64,000 nt of DNA from Lathyrus oleraceus. Lineage: Eukaryota; Streptophyta; Magnoliopsida; Fabales; Fabaceae. Made by a program: the position numbers and the translations under genes. The stretch lies in the NCBI RefSeq assembly GCF_024323335.1, contig NC_066581.1:227928539-227992538 (forward strand), read 5' to 3'. Positions 46,109 to 57,965 of this stretch are shown here, in pieces. The notes under the pieces were generated by a model. It was not told the DNA's origin. It made no database searches and was given only the letters and a program-made list of their open reading frames with translations. The number at the start of each line of letters is the position of its first letter. The stretch's first letter is position 1.

Positions 46109-47787
46109 CCAGCTCCTCAGCCACGAAAATAACAGACGGACCCAGAGGGAGAAACACAGAAACCCTGCTGATCCAGAGAATTCGGAAGACGGAAACCCTG
46201 AAGGCCGCTCACCCGCCTCGAAGCTACCACCGCCCAGCTCAATCCGATACCTAGAGTGATCAGTTCAACATAGCAATTGCAAACAGGTTTGCGTATTATC
46301 GCTGTTATATGCTTCCAATTGATAACCGTTACCTACATAATGCATCATGATTAAATTTTGATATGTAACCTGATTTCACATGCAAATTTAAGTATGCTTG
46401 AACATCATGAACGCTATCCATGCTGTGCCTGTAATTTAATGTCATAATTCAAGGTTCCGGAGACGGTACGATTGCCAAAATTCAAAATCTGTGGCCGCTC
46501 GCTAGCACATCGCTAAGCGAACCTGGAGCGAATATTCGCTAAGCCTTCGCTAGGCGAAGCAGAGGCGAACGTACCAGTAGCTGTTCTCATGTTTCGTTTT
46601 ATGTTTGTCTTATTGTAATCATGCATTATTTGGCCTTGTGACTATTGTGTTCATTCTGTAGTGCAATTTTCAATTGCACTTTAACTTGGTATTCTCACCC
46701 GTGTGTTTAATTTGTGTTAAAGCTCGCATATACTCAAGGAAGTGGCTGGCTAGATACTCCACTTTATGTGGGGAAGACTTTCATGGAGATGGATTCTAAA
46801 TTATTTCACTTTAACGTGAAAATTCATATTGATTGCCTAACCAATTTTAATGTATTGATTCTTAATGTATTGATTTTAATGTATCGATTTAATGCGGAAT
46901 CATCATAATTACCTAATGAACTTAAACTATGGACTTTAAATAAACCATACCGGACCTCTCTTTATTACCCCACGATTACGTAATACGGTCATGTCCCGCG
47001 AATGTGGGGATACACTTAGCAATGGCCCTTCGATTAAATCATCATAAAATAAATCATGGTCCCTCGGATGTTGCCTTCGGAAATACGATTTTGTCCCTCG
47101 ATGACCCTTCGGTGTAGCCTACGGTTAAATGATGATAGTCCCTTCGAATGCTAAGGTATCCTCACAACTGTTGCCTTCAATGACCAATCGATGACCCTAC
47201 GATGACCCTTTAACATCCAAAGGATAAACTACTTACTTCTCAATAGTAAGGACAGTTTTACCCTCATAAGGATAGGAAATGCCCGGAAAGACCTCGGACA
47301 GGTATAACCTTAATTGCTCATTCATAACCTAAAAAATACTTTTCACACCTCACACCTTTCAAACATCCTTTTGGAAAATCACCACTTAGCATACATCCGT
47401 ACTAGGATCATTGCCGAGTTATATTTTTCTAAACTACTTTCAAAACACTAAACGAGATAACCACTTTGTATACATTCATGCAAGAATCATTACAAAGTTA
47501 AATTCTCCCTTTTCAAAACATCCTTCACACATTTCTCAACCACCTTTTTCAAACTAGGAAACATAAATGATTGAGCAATTAAGAGCCCATGGATAACCAT
47601 GGATACAAAGGGTGCTAATACCTTCCCTTTGTATAAAGTACCTCCCGAACCTAAGAATCTAAATTAAGGTCTTTCCTGTTCTTTTCCACCTTTCCTTATG
47701 GGATAAAAGAAAAGTCGGTGGCGACTCTTGCTAACCGCGACATTGCGATCAAGAACACAAAAAGTCCAGTTCACCGTATGACAGAAC

Positions 47788-47805
47788 TGGCGACTCTGCT
47801 GGGGA
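47788..47805 (+). other. Element B primer binding site (tRNA-Arg-like)
   Basis: TGGCGACTCTGCTGGGGA four bases after the 5' LTR, identical to that of A. Confidence 0.75.
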
Positions 47806-48482
47806 ATACAAAGAGAGGTCCACCTTAAAAAAAAAATCATTTATGTTTTCCTAATTGTTCTTTCGTTTAAGGGAATTGTTGAGTGAAAGATCCTACACCC
47901 GGATCTAGTGTACCTTAGGTAAGTAGCAATAGATCATCGCGACTATCCTGCGTATACTGGAATGGTTAAAATGATAGCTACGGTTAATGTGACACTTTGG
48001 ATGTCCTGATGTTCCTCATGTTCACTTGAGGAGAAATTTGGCATTCGCGTGGTGTCATCAAAGCATTAACCAGACCTTTAGAACCCTAATTGACTTATCC
48101 TAGCCATTAGAAAGTAGTGAGATAACTGATTTCGGTTCCGACTGAGGTTGGTTGATACTCGATGCTACACTCTTTGAGATTGGACTTTAGGGAAGCTTCG
48201 GTCAATCACTTGATATTGCACTGAAGTGGACTTAAAGAAAGGTCGATGATTGGAGATCCTTCTAGAACCCGGTTACTATTCTAGGACAGGTTGAACCAAC
48301 CAAACTTCAGTAGGGAGGGTATTCACCTATGGAACTCATGCAAGCCTTAAAACCTAGGAATAATTGTTGTGTGACATGCTTGTGTTTGCATAACATCATA
48401 ACATCATAACATCATAACATCATGGCATCATACTAACCATTTCAAGGACTTAGGAATTTAGCTTTGCTCTGTTGAACAGGTT
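47806..48482 (+). other. Element B leader
   Basis: Non-coding leader between primer site and ORF1. Closely matches the reverse of element A 20870-21560. A run of five 'CATAACAT' type repeats lies at about 48388-48425. It probably holds packaging signals, which I cannot identify. Confidence 0.6.
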
Positions 48483-49811
48483 ATGGCTTCCAGGAAGACT
48501 ATCCGGATCAATCTTGTAACGATCTCTCCTCAACTCAAGGATTTGGTGTCAGAACTCCCCGATCATGCTCAGTTCAACAAGAAACATGGTCATCTCCTCA
48601 ATTTGGTTACCACTGGTTTCAAAGAAGATATGATGAGAGTCCTATTCCAGTTCTTCGATCCTAAGCATCATTGCTTCACTTTCCCAGATTATCAGTTGGT
48701 ACCCACATTAGAAGAGTTTTCCAAGCTGCTTGGGATACCTATCCTTGATCAAATACCTTTCAGTGGTCTGGAAAAGATGCCAAAGTCTGAAGAAGTTGCC
48801 GCAGCTCTACACATGACGAAGTCTGACATTGAGACCAACCGGGTAACAAGGAGTGGAGTTAAGGGCTTACTTGCCAAATTTCTGGTAGGTAAGGCCCGAG
48901 AATTCCTAAAAGTTATGAATGTCCATGCTTTTGAAGACGTTCTAGCATTGCTAATCTATGGTTTGATGCTATTCCCTAATCCGGACCAATTCATAGACGT
49001 GAATGCTATTAAGATATTCCTCACTCATAACCCCGTGCCTACCTTGCTTGGAGACATCTTGCATTCCCTTCACACTCGTACTATGAAAAGGCAAGGGACT
49101 CTCATGTGCTGCATACCTTTACTGTCTAGGTGGTTTATTTCGCACCTTCCTCAATCAGTCTTGAAGAATGATCAAAATCTGAAGTGGTCTCAAAGGATAA
49201 TGGCATTCTCTCATTCAGACATCCGGTGGTGTTCTAACCTCAGAGAAAATGTTATCATCATCGACCGTTGTGGAGAATTCCCTAATGTACCACTCATGGG
49301 GATAAGAGGAGGTATTACTTATAGTCCTGCCTTAGCCCTACGTCAGTTTGGGTATGCTCGAAGGGATGGTCCACATGAAATGATTGTTCAAGGTACAGTG
49401 TTCGACTATGACAATGACCCTCAAAATCTCCGTCAAAAGTTTGTACGAGCTTGGGGCATGGTGAAAAGAAGCAATTTAGGAAAGAAAAATTCTATTCCTA
49501 TGGAGCCTTATCTCAGATGGGTACGCGCCAGAGCTCGTGAACTTGTCATGCCATATCTTGCAGTCGGACCATTGATTGTTGAATCAGAGGTCGAAGGAGG
49601 TACTTCCCAGATCATTCCTTATCCAGATATGCCTACTGATGTTGAGGAATTGAAAAGATCCTGGACCCAGTTGAGGGAGGAGAGAGATACTTTCGAAGCT
49701 CAGTTCAATGCAGAAAGGAAGAAAGTACTAGAGCTCACCAGTAAGCTTAATGAGGAACGAAGACTCAATGCATATCTTCGCCCAAAAAGAAGTCGCCCCT
49801 GGGAGACTTGA
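48483..49811 (+). CDS. Element B ORF1 (442 aa), PMD-like N-terminal domain, coiled-coil C-terminus
   Basis: Separate ORF before gag, a hallmark of Ogre elements; the function of such ORFs is unknown. It starts with ATG just after the leader and ends 211 bases before gag. Residues about 35-300 look like a divergent plant mobile domain: FDPKHHCFTFPDYQLVPTLE followed by EFSKLLGIPI aligns with the HTFHLPIGECTVTLEDVYML motif of the MULE gene at 24980-27278, and a later LSRWF segment sits where PMD proteins have their conserved W region. Residues about 380-430 form a likely coiled coil (EELKRSWTQLREERDTFEAQ). Intact frame. A regulatory or particle role is only a guess. Confidence 0.85.
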   Translation: MASRKTIRINLVTISPQLKDLVSELPDHAQFNKKHGHLLNLVTTGFKEDMMRVLFQFFDPKHHCFTFPDYQLVPTLEEFSKLLGIPILDQIPFSGLEKMPKSEEVAAALHMTKSDIETNRVTRSGVKGLLAKFLVGKAREFLKVMNVHAFEDVLALLIYGLMLFPNPDQFIDVNAIKIFLTHNPVPTLLGDILHSLHTRTMKRQGTLMCCIPLLSRWFISHLPQSVLKNDQNLKWSQRIMAFSHSDIRWCSNLRENVIIIDRCGEFPNVPLMGIRGGITYSPALALRQFGYARRDGPHEMIVQGTVFDYDNDPQNLRQKFVRAWGMVKRSNLGKKNSIPMEPYLRWVRARARELVMPYLAVGPLIVESEVEGGTSQIIPYPDMPTDVEELKRSWTQLREERDTFEAQFNAERKKVLELTSKLNEERRLNAYLRPKRSRPWET

Positions 49812-50022
49812 GCTTTCATTGTATTTTATTATTGTTCCTTTTGTAATGAACATTGATCAAAAAAAAGTTAGCAATAAACATTTCTCTCTTATTGGTGATT
49901 TACGCAAAGTTAAATTTCAAAAGTCCTTGAAAACATTTCATACATTGCATAGCATAACATAACATTGCATAACAGGTATTCTAAAGGACCATATTCTCAC
50001 GGTCTGCCTCTTAAACAGAAAA

Positions 50023-53000
50023 ATGGATCTCGAACAAACTGTCAAAGATCTCCAGACTCAGAATGCTCAATTCAAGGAGATGATGCTAAGCTTATCCAAG
50101 GGGCAGGAGGAACTGAAGGCTCTTTTGGTCGAAAAGAAGAAAGACAAGAAAGCTGTGAGCTTCATTAACCCGGGCAGAAGGCGTAAAGGACAGGCTACGG
50201 GAATCAAATTTGGAATCCCGAATGGCCCAGAAGAGGGGGCGGAAAATGATTCAGAGGAGGAGAATGCTGATTTCTCTAACCCTGAGGATGACGATGAAGA
50301 GTATGAAAATGAACAGTACTCTCCAAGGGATGATAAGTATAAATTGCTGGAGGAACGCATGCTAGCCATGGAGGGTCAGAAGACACCTGGTCTGGATTTC
50401 GAAAGTTTGGGTCTGGTCTTCGATGTGACCATTCCCCGCAAATTCAAAATCCCCACTTTCACTAAGTACGATGGTGCGTCTTGTCCTCAGATGCATCTAA
50501 GGGCTTATGTGAGAAAGATTCAGCCGCATACCACTGATAGGAAGCTGTGGATTCATTTCTTCCAAGAGAGCCTGTCTGGCACACAGTTGGAATGGTATTA
50601 TCAGCTCGAGAGCTCTGACATCCGCACCTGGACTGATTTAGCAACAGCTTTCTATAAGCAGTACCAGTACAATTCTGAATTAGCACCTACTCGGCTACAG
50701 TTGCAGAATATGGCCATGGGATCTAAAGAAAGCTTCAAAGAGTATGCTCAGAAATGGAGAGATTTGGCCGGCAGGGTCAAACCCCCTATGACGGACCGAG
50801 AATTAGTAGACCTGTTCATGGGTACCCTGACTGGCCCATTCTACAGCCACTTACTGGGGAGTTCTTCATCAGGTTTCACTGAACTTATACTGACAGGTGA
50901 ACGGGTGGAGAGCGGCATTCGAAGTGGAAAGTTACAGGCGGCTACTTCTACAAGCAGTAAAAAGTCCTACCATGGGAAGAATGAATCGAATGCTGTGTAT
51001 GGTCAAAAGAACCATAGTAAGAAAAATGGTGACCACGCCGTTGGAGCAGTGACAATCGCAGCCCCGCCAGCTCAAAACTTCCCGCAAAGACAAGACAGAC
51101 CAAGAAGGCAGTTTACCAAGCTCAATATGACTTTAGCACAAGCACTGCAAAGCATGCTGAAGGTAAATTTAATCACTCTCAGAGGTCCTCCTGCAAATGT
51201 CAACACTGCTTCGCCTCGTTATAATCCCAATGCCATGTGTGCATATCACTCCGATAGCCCCGGGCATGATACAAACGATTGTTGGCTGTTGAAGAATAAG
51301 ATTCAGGACATGATCGACGCTGGGGAAATTGAGTTCGAGCCTCCGGAGACTCCTAATGTCATCACTGCTCCTATGCCTAATCATGACAAGGCTGTTAATG
51401 CTCTCGATGACGATTCTCTCATCACTGCTGTGGCGGACTTAACATCTCCTCTCCCGATCATAAAGAGGAATTTATTGCAAGTTGGTTTATTTCCAGGTTG
51501 TACTGAAGATTGCAATCTTTGCATACTCTGGCCCAAGGACTGTTTGAAATTGAAGAATGGTATTCAACGGCTGATGGACGATCGTACAATTCTCTTTGAA
51601 AGGGTTTCTAAGACGGAAAACCCTATTGAAGAAGTATCTGTGATTGCGAGGTCCAAGGTTCCGGTGAAGATTACTGCTCCCAGAATACCTGTGAAGATTA
51701 TTGCTGAGCCCAGGGTAGCTCCTCTAATCATCACTGCCCCTGGCCCAGTACCGTATTCTTCAAGCAAAGCCATTCCGTGGAACTATGGAGGTGATGTTTA
51801 CATCCATGGCGTAAAGCAAGTTGGTGATTCTGCTAATCCTAATGACATTGTTGGGACTAGTAAAGTTACTCGAAGCGGAAGGATCTTCTCTCCAGAGATC
51901 TCACCTCCAGTTCCCGAAAACCGAGGAAAGGAACCGGTCAACCCTTCCCCGTCAGAGGCACCGATCGAAGCTACTACTGAAGACGTTGCCAAACGAGAAA
52001 GGGAAGAAGTGCTGAAAATCATCCGCAAGAGTGATTTTGATGTGGTAGAACAGTTGGGGCATACCCCGTCTAAGATCTCGATGTTGTCCTTACTGTTATC
52101 TTCTGAATCTCATGCCAATGCCTTGACAAAATTCCTGAAGACTGCCCATGTACCTCAGGAGACCTCCGTCGATCAGTTTGAAAACTATGTTGCTAACCTG
52201 ACTGTTGACGATGGCCTAGGTTTTTCCAATGCTGACCTGACACCGACAGGGAAGAATCACAATAAAGCCCTGCATATTTCTATTGAGTGTAAAGGGATCA
52301 CCTTGTCTCATGTGTTGATCGATAATGGCTCTTCTTTGAATGTGCTACCGAAAGCCGTGCTCGATAAACTTGACTGCAAGAGCGTTGAACTGAAGCCTAG
52401 TGACATTGTGGTGCGGGCTTACGATGGTGCAAAGAGTGTTGTCCACGGCGAAGTTGTTCTCCCTATCAAGATAGGACCTCAAGTCTTCAACACTACCTTT
52501 TATGTAATGAACATTCGTCCTGCCTACTCCTGCTTACTGGGACACCCTTGGATTCATGAGGCAGGTGCTGTAGCTTCGTCTCTCCATCAAAAGCTGAGGT
52601 ATCCAATAGAGGGTAAGATCGTCACTGTGTGTGGGGAAGAAGAATACATTGTCAGTAGTGTGCATACCTTCAGATACGTTGAGATGGATGGTGAATTCTT
52701 CGAGACTCCGTCCCAGTCATTTGAAGTGGTTCCTCCGCCTAGTCCTGTCCTTAAGCCAACTCCCCTTGTGCCCGAGGTTATTCGAGCTCCTCCTGCCATG
52801 GTCTCTCTGAAGGACGCTCAAGCTGTGGTGGAAGATGGTGGCTGTACTGGCTGGGGTCAACTGATCAGCATACCCTACAAGTCTGATAAATCTGGTCTGG
52901 GATTTAGCTCTGAAAAGATGGTCAAAGATCAAATCAATGCTGTAGAAGATGCTGACAATGATTGCGACCTGGATAGCTGGATTTTCCCAACAATTGGTGA

Positions 53001-53054
53001 CGGGCTCAATAATTGGAAGGCTGAAGACACTATCCCGATTTCCTTTAGTCAGGA
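50023..53054 (+). CDS. Element B gag-protease (exon 1 of polyprotein, 1011-codon ORF)
   Basis: ATG at 50023; the ORF stops at 53056-53058, but the splice donor GTAATT begins at 53055, so the spliced message reads on into pol. N-terminal coiled coil, acidic segment around residues 65-95, gag core about 125-300, zinc candidate C406-x2-H409-x5-H415-x4-C420, aspartic protease active site D767 in IDNGSS, and a GWGQL...SGLGF G-patch-like stretch near 940-965. gag builds the particle; the protease processes it. The protease triad is D-N-G rather than the common D-T/S-G, in both A and B. Frame intact. Confidence 0.92.
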
Positions 53055-53296
53055 GTAATTGTTATTGTCCATTTAGTATTGCAAATTTTTAATTTTTCAA
53101 TTGAACTTCTCCAAGCATTGTGTCTATGCCCGGGGCACAATAGCTAATTTGTTAAGGGTTTTGTCATTTCATAAGCATATTCATATTCAATAAATCAATG
53201 GACTTTTTTCGCATTCAAATATTGCGCTCTTTATCTTTCCTGTCGTCTTTCAAACAAGCTATGCTTTCTTACACACACTCACGTAACAAATTGCAG
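53055..53296 (+). other. Element B intron between protease and reverse transcriptase (242 bp)
   Basis: Donor GA|GTAATT overlapping the gag-protease stop, acceptor ACAAATTGCAG|ATCC. Joining the flanks gives SQE then SVSTLDPIDNN, which lines up with element C, where ECDHSPDLIDNN is encoded without interruption. Retained, the intron would stop translation after protease and so yield gag-protease alone; removed, it gives gag-pol. That is the known logic of the Ogre intron. Confidence 0.88.
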
Positions 53297-56200
53297 ATCC
53301 GTATCCACTCTGGATCCTATTGATAATAATTCCGCTACTGCTCATTATGACTTTGAAAATCCAATCTACCAAGCCGAAGATGGAAGTGAGGAAGATTGCG
53401 AAGTCCCTGGAGAGCTTGCCAGACTATTACTGCAAGAGGAAAGGACTATACAGCCGCATGAAGAGTCACTCGAAGTCGTAAATCTAGGTACTGAAGTAGA
53501 TAGAAAAGAAGTCAGAATAGGAGCAGGATTGGAAAACAGTGTCAAAGAAAGACTGATTCGGATGTTACATGACTATGTAGAGGTTTTCGCCTGGTCTTAT
53601 GAAGACATGCCAGGATTGGATACTGACATAGTAGTGCATCGGCTGCCTACGAAGGAAGACTGCCGTCCTGTCAAGCAAAAGGTTCGCCGCATGCGTCCTG
53701 AAATGTCTGAGAAAATCAAAGTCGAGGTTATGAAACAATTCAATGCCGGTTTTCTAGCCGTTACTTCTTATCCTCAATGGGTTGCTAATGTGGTGCCAGT
53801 GCCAAAGAAGGATGGTAAGGTGCGAATGTGCGTAGATTACCGAGACCTGAATAAAGCAAGTCCCAAAGACGACTTTCCACTCCCGCACATCGATGCTCTG
53901 GTGGACAATACCGCTCAACACAAAGTGTTCTCCTTCATGGATGGATTCTCGGGTTATAACCAGATTAAGATGGCACCTGAGGACATGGAGAAAACTACGT
54001 TTGTGACGCAATGGGGCACTTTCTGTTACAAAGTAATGCCATTCGGTCTAAAGAACGCCGGGGCAACGTACCAGCGTGCTATGGTGGTTTTGTTCCATGA
54101 TATGATTCATCGTGAGATAGAAGTATATGTGGATGACATGATAGCTAGATCTCATACTGAAGAGGAACATCTCGATCATTTATACAAACTGTTTGAGAGG
54201 TTGAAGAAATACAAGTTGAGATTGAACCCGAACAAATGCACTTTTGGAGTAAGATCCGGTAAACTCTTGGGCTTTATTGTCAGTGGTAAAGGAATTGAGG
54301 TTGACCCGGCTAAAGTGAAGGCTATTCAAGAAATGCCAGTTCCCCGTACGGAGAAAGAGGTCAGAGGTTTCTTGGGACGCTTGAACTACATTGCCCGATT
54401 TATCTCCCACTTGACCGCTACCTGTAGACCCCTCTTCAAATTACTGAGGAAGAATCAAGAGATGATATGGAATGACGAATGCCAAGAAGCCTTTGACAAA
54501 ATCAAGAAATATCTCCAGGAACCTCCAATTCTGATACCACCAGTCGAAGGAAGACCTCTAATCATGTATTTGACCGTGTTAGAAAGTTCAATGGGGTGTG
54601 TATTGGGGCAACATGACGAGTCTGGTCGAAAAGAGCATGCCATATACTACCTGAGCAAAAAGTTTACCGACTGTGAAACAAGATACTCACTGCTCGAGAG
54701 AACTTGCTGTGCTTTGGCCTGGGCTGCTCGCCGACTAAGACAGTATATGTTGAATCATACCACTTTGTTGATTTCTAGGATGGATCCCATCAAATACATG
54801 TTCGAGAAGCCTGCCCTCTCCGGAAGAATAGCGAGATGGCAGATGATCTTAACGGAATACGATATCCAGTATACTACCCAGAAAGCAATCAAAGGGAGCG
54901 TGCTAGCTGATCATTTGGCTCATCAAGCGGTGGACGATTACCAATCTATGAATTTTGAGTTCCCAGATGAGGATGTCATGCTTGTTAGTGATAATGGAAA
55001 ACCTAAACCAGATGAAGGACCCGAATGGGGATCCCGATGGACTATGGTCTTTGATGGATCTTCTAATGCATTGGGCCATGGTGTTGGGGTTGTACTCATT
55101 TCTCCCGAGGGTTACCATACGCCTTTCACAGCTAGACTATGTTTTCATTGTACCAATAATATGGCTGAGTATGAAGCATGTATTTTTGGACTCAAAGCTG
55201 CTATAGATTGGCGAATCAAGTTTTTGAGCGTATACGGAGATTCGGCCTTGGTAATCAGTCAGATCAAAGGAGAATGGGATACTAAACATCCAAATCTCAT
55301 CCCTTATCGAGAGCAGGTAATGACATTAATCCCATACTTTGAAGAGATTACATTTGAACATATTCCACGAGAAGAGAATCAGTTGGCAGACGCATTAGCT
55401 ACCATGTCATCTATGTTCAGAGTCAGATGGGACGGGGAAGCCCCCAGGATTACCATTGAGCGACTAGATGAACCGGCATACTGTTATGAACTTAACACTG
55501 AGGGAGTACGGGAAAAACCTTGGTTCCACGACGTAAAAAGATATTTAGAAGCTCAGGAATACCCTGAAGGGGCATCCATCAATGACAGGAAATTCCTGAG
55601 GAAGTTCTCCGTTAAATTCTTTCTGAGTAAGGGAGTGTTATACAAACGTAATCATGACTCGACTCTGCTTCGCTGTGTGGATAAAAAGGAAGCAGAAAAG
55701 ATTATGGAAGACATGCATGACGGTATTTTTGGGACTCATTCTAATGGACATACAATGGCCAAGAAGATTCTGAGATCAGGGTATTATTGGTCTACCATGG
55801 AAGCTGATTGCCACCATCATTCCAGAACCTGTCATAAGTGTCAGATCTATGCGGACAAAGTACATATGCCTCCTGCTCCATTGAACGTGTTAACATCGCC
55901 TTGGCCCTTTGCAATGTGGGGCATCGATATGATTGGAGAGATTAAACCCACGGCTTCTAATGGACATCGCTTCATTCTCGTCGCTATTGATTATTTCACC
56001 AAGTGGGTAGAGGCAGCCTCATTCGCTTCTGTCACCAAGAATGTGGTGGCACGGTTCATCAAGAATAGCCTTATTTGTCGATACGGCATCCCTGAAAGAA
56101 TTATCACTGACAATGGTACTAACTTGAACAACAAGATGGTTACTGAACTCTGCACGCAGTTCAGAATTAAACACCATAACTCTTCTCCGTACCGGCCAAA

Positions 56201-56768
56201 GATGAACGGCGTTGTGGAGGCTGCTAATAAGAATATCAAGAGGATCATACAAAAGATGACAGTGACGTACAAAGACTGGCACGAGATGTTGCCATTTGCT
56301 CTCCATGGTTATCGCACTTCAGTACGCACTTCGACAGGGGCCACTCCTTTCTCTTTAGTCTACGGAACGGAAGCCGTCTTACCGGTGGAAGTCCAGATTC
56401 CCTCTCTAAGAATCATGAAAGAGGCGGGCTTAGATGAAGATGAATGGATTCAGACTCGACTCAATCAGATAAATTTGATTGATGAGAAGAGACTTGCGGC
56501 TGTTTGTCACGGGCAGATATATCAGAAGCGCATGACCCAAGCATTTAACAAAAGAGTCAAGAGACAGGTGTATCAAATTGGCAACTTGGTGATCAAGCGT
56601 ATCATTCTACCACAGGGTGATCCCAGAGGCAAGTGGACTCCCACATACGAAGGGCCATTTGTGGTTAAGAAGGTATTCTCCGGTGGAGCCATGATACTTG
56701 CTACGATGGATGGCGAAGACTTCCCGCATCCTGTGAACGCGGACATAGTTAAAAAATACTACGCATAA
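53297..56768 (+). CDS. Element B pol: reverse transcriptase, two RNase H domains, integrase (exon 2)
   Basis: Open from the splice acceptor to TAA at 56766-56768. Counting from the TTG at 53529: reverse transcriptase with RMCVDYRDLN and YVDDM (D202, D203); an ancestral RNase H with LTVLESSMG, lacking the first catalytic aspartate; a second, plant Tat-type RNase H with a full set D509, E547, D571, D621; integrase with HHCC region and D800, D861, E897, which is exact D-x35-E spacing. No chromodomain; the end is KWTPTYEGPFVVKKVFSGGA then NADIVKKYYA. All catalytic residues of the second RNase H and integrase are present, so this copy is potentially active. No ATG near the start supports expression through splicing. 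Confidence 0.93.
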
Positions 56769-56772
56769 CAGA

Positions 56773-56953
56773 GACCCGCTAGGTCGACGTACCTAGGCAA
56801 AAGTAAGGGCATCCCGGCGAACCAAAAGGGTTCGGGCAAAAATTAGGGATAAACATATAAAGACGTGCACCCGGCAAGTCGAAAACCTGAAAAGGCGGCT
56901 TGGGCAAAAAGGGGTATCCCGGTGGACTGAAAACCTGAAAAGGCGGTCCAGGC
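56773..56953 (+). other. Element B four-hairpin array directly after the pol stop
   Basis: Begins four bases after TAA. Units: CTAGGT-CGACGT-ACCTAG, CGAACC-AAAAG-GGTTCG, CAAGTCG...CGGCTTG and TGGAC...GTCCA, each set between CCCGG/CCCGC and GGCAAAA. The first stem has G-C where A has A-T at the same pair, a compensated double change. The third and fourth loops share GAAAACCTGAAAAGGCG. Confidence 0.85.
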
Positions 56954-57965
56954 AAAAATTAGGGATTAAAGCGTATGACTATGTCCCGTTTTCTGTCAGC
57001 TTCAACCAAGTTCAAGGGACTGAACAAGCCAATCACCTCTATCCGACAGCAGGAGATGAGATGCCTGAGGACATGATGACAGTAGTGGAATTAGAATCAA
57101 TAGGACTTTTTCTGCATAGCTTTCTCTTTGTTTTCTTGACAATTTCCTCTTACTAGGATTTCTGTCTCCTGGTACACAAATTGCCTGTTTATAGGCCCTC
57201 TTTCAAAATCAATACCATTTCATTTCGGGAAAAATGTTGTTATTTTACTTTTCTGTTTTGTTTGCATAAACGTCCATTGATTTAATTTGAATTGATATAT
57301 GCATTTGAATATGATCAATGTTTATCAAAAATACATGCCTAAAATGGAAATTGCAATTACTACGAGACTTCAGGACCAAGGAGAAGGTCTAACCATGCTT
57401 TCCAATGAATCCGTTGCTAATTTGATTCCCCGGCAACGCCAATTATTCCCCAGAAGAGAGTGGCATTACTAGACAAATGGGTCATCTTTTCCATCCCCAG
57501 CCAGGCTCTGTGGAGTGTTTTCACCGTCAGACAGAAATCAAGCATCCCTCAGCCGAGACAGGGTCATCAATACCAATGTCTCCGACCGACAGACTGAGAT
57601 TTATCTCCCCAGTAGTGTTCCCTGGAAGAATGTTCAGACGCCTAATGCATTCATTACATCATTTCATATTACACACCTACATACAATTTTCATTCCGCAT
57701 CATTTCATAACATATACATGCATACAATGCCCGCATTTATTCCGGACGCATAATTCATCCATCACATCATATCACGGCACACGCATGCATCATGACATTG
57801 CATGAAACTAACTTTATTTTTCAGGCTGATTATCCTTCTGATCGCATTCAAGATTCGAATACAGCTCTCAGATATAATCCATCTGACGAACGTTCTGACA
57901 TCTTCCCAATGGTGGCATCTCTAAGCCCACCCCAGATATTCACTGCAAATACAACAAATATTATC
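56954..57965 (+). other. Element B 3' untranslated region between hairpin arrays
   Basis: About 1 kb of non-coding sequence matching the corresponding part of A in places. Short frames only. Repeats of the ACACATACAC and CATCACATCA kind occur at 57650-57800. Confidence 0.65.

Larger units (their letters stand above)
45770..47783 (+). repeat. Element B 5' LTR (2014 bp)
   Basis: TGTCATACCC...CCGTATGACA. Differs from the 3' LTR at positions near 46113, 46205, 46929 and 47597 only, by visual comparison. Contains TATA box and CGCTAGGCGA hairpin clusters at 45905-46045 and 46495-46575. Confidence 0.95.

Noticed and set aside
46041..46259. Small ORFs repeated exactly in both LTRs of element B (for example 46041-46259 and 59884-60102)
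   Set aside because: Duplicated only because the LTRs are duplicated; they span TATA box and leader and have no domain.
53529..56768. Independent pol gene starting at TTG (53529)
   Set aside because: No ATG is near, and a non-ATG start is unlikely in a plant message; the splice junction 53054/53297 gives a continuous gag-pol frame and agrees with element C.
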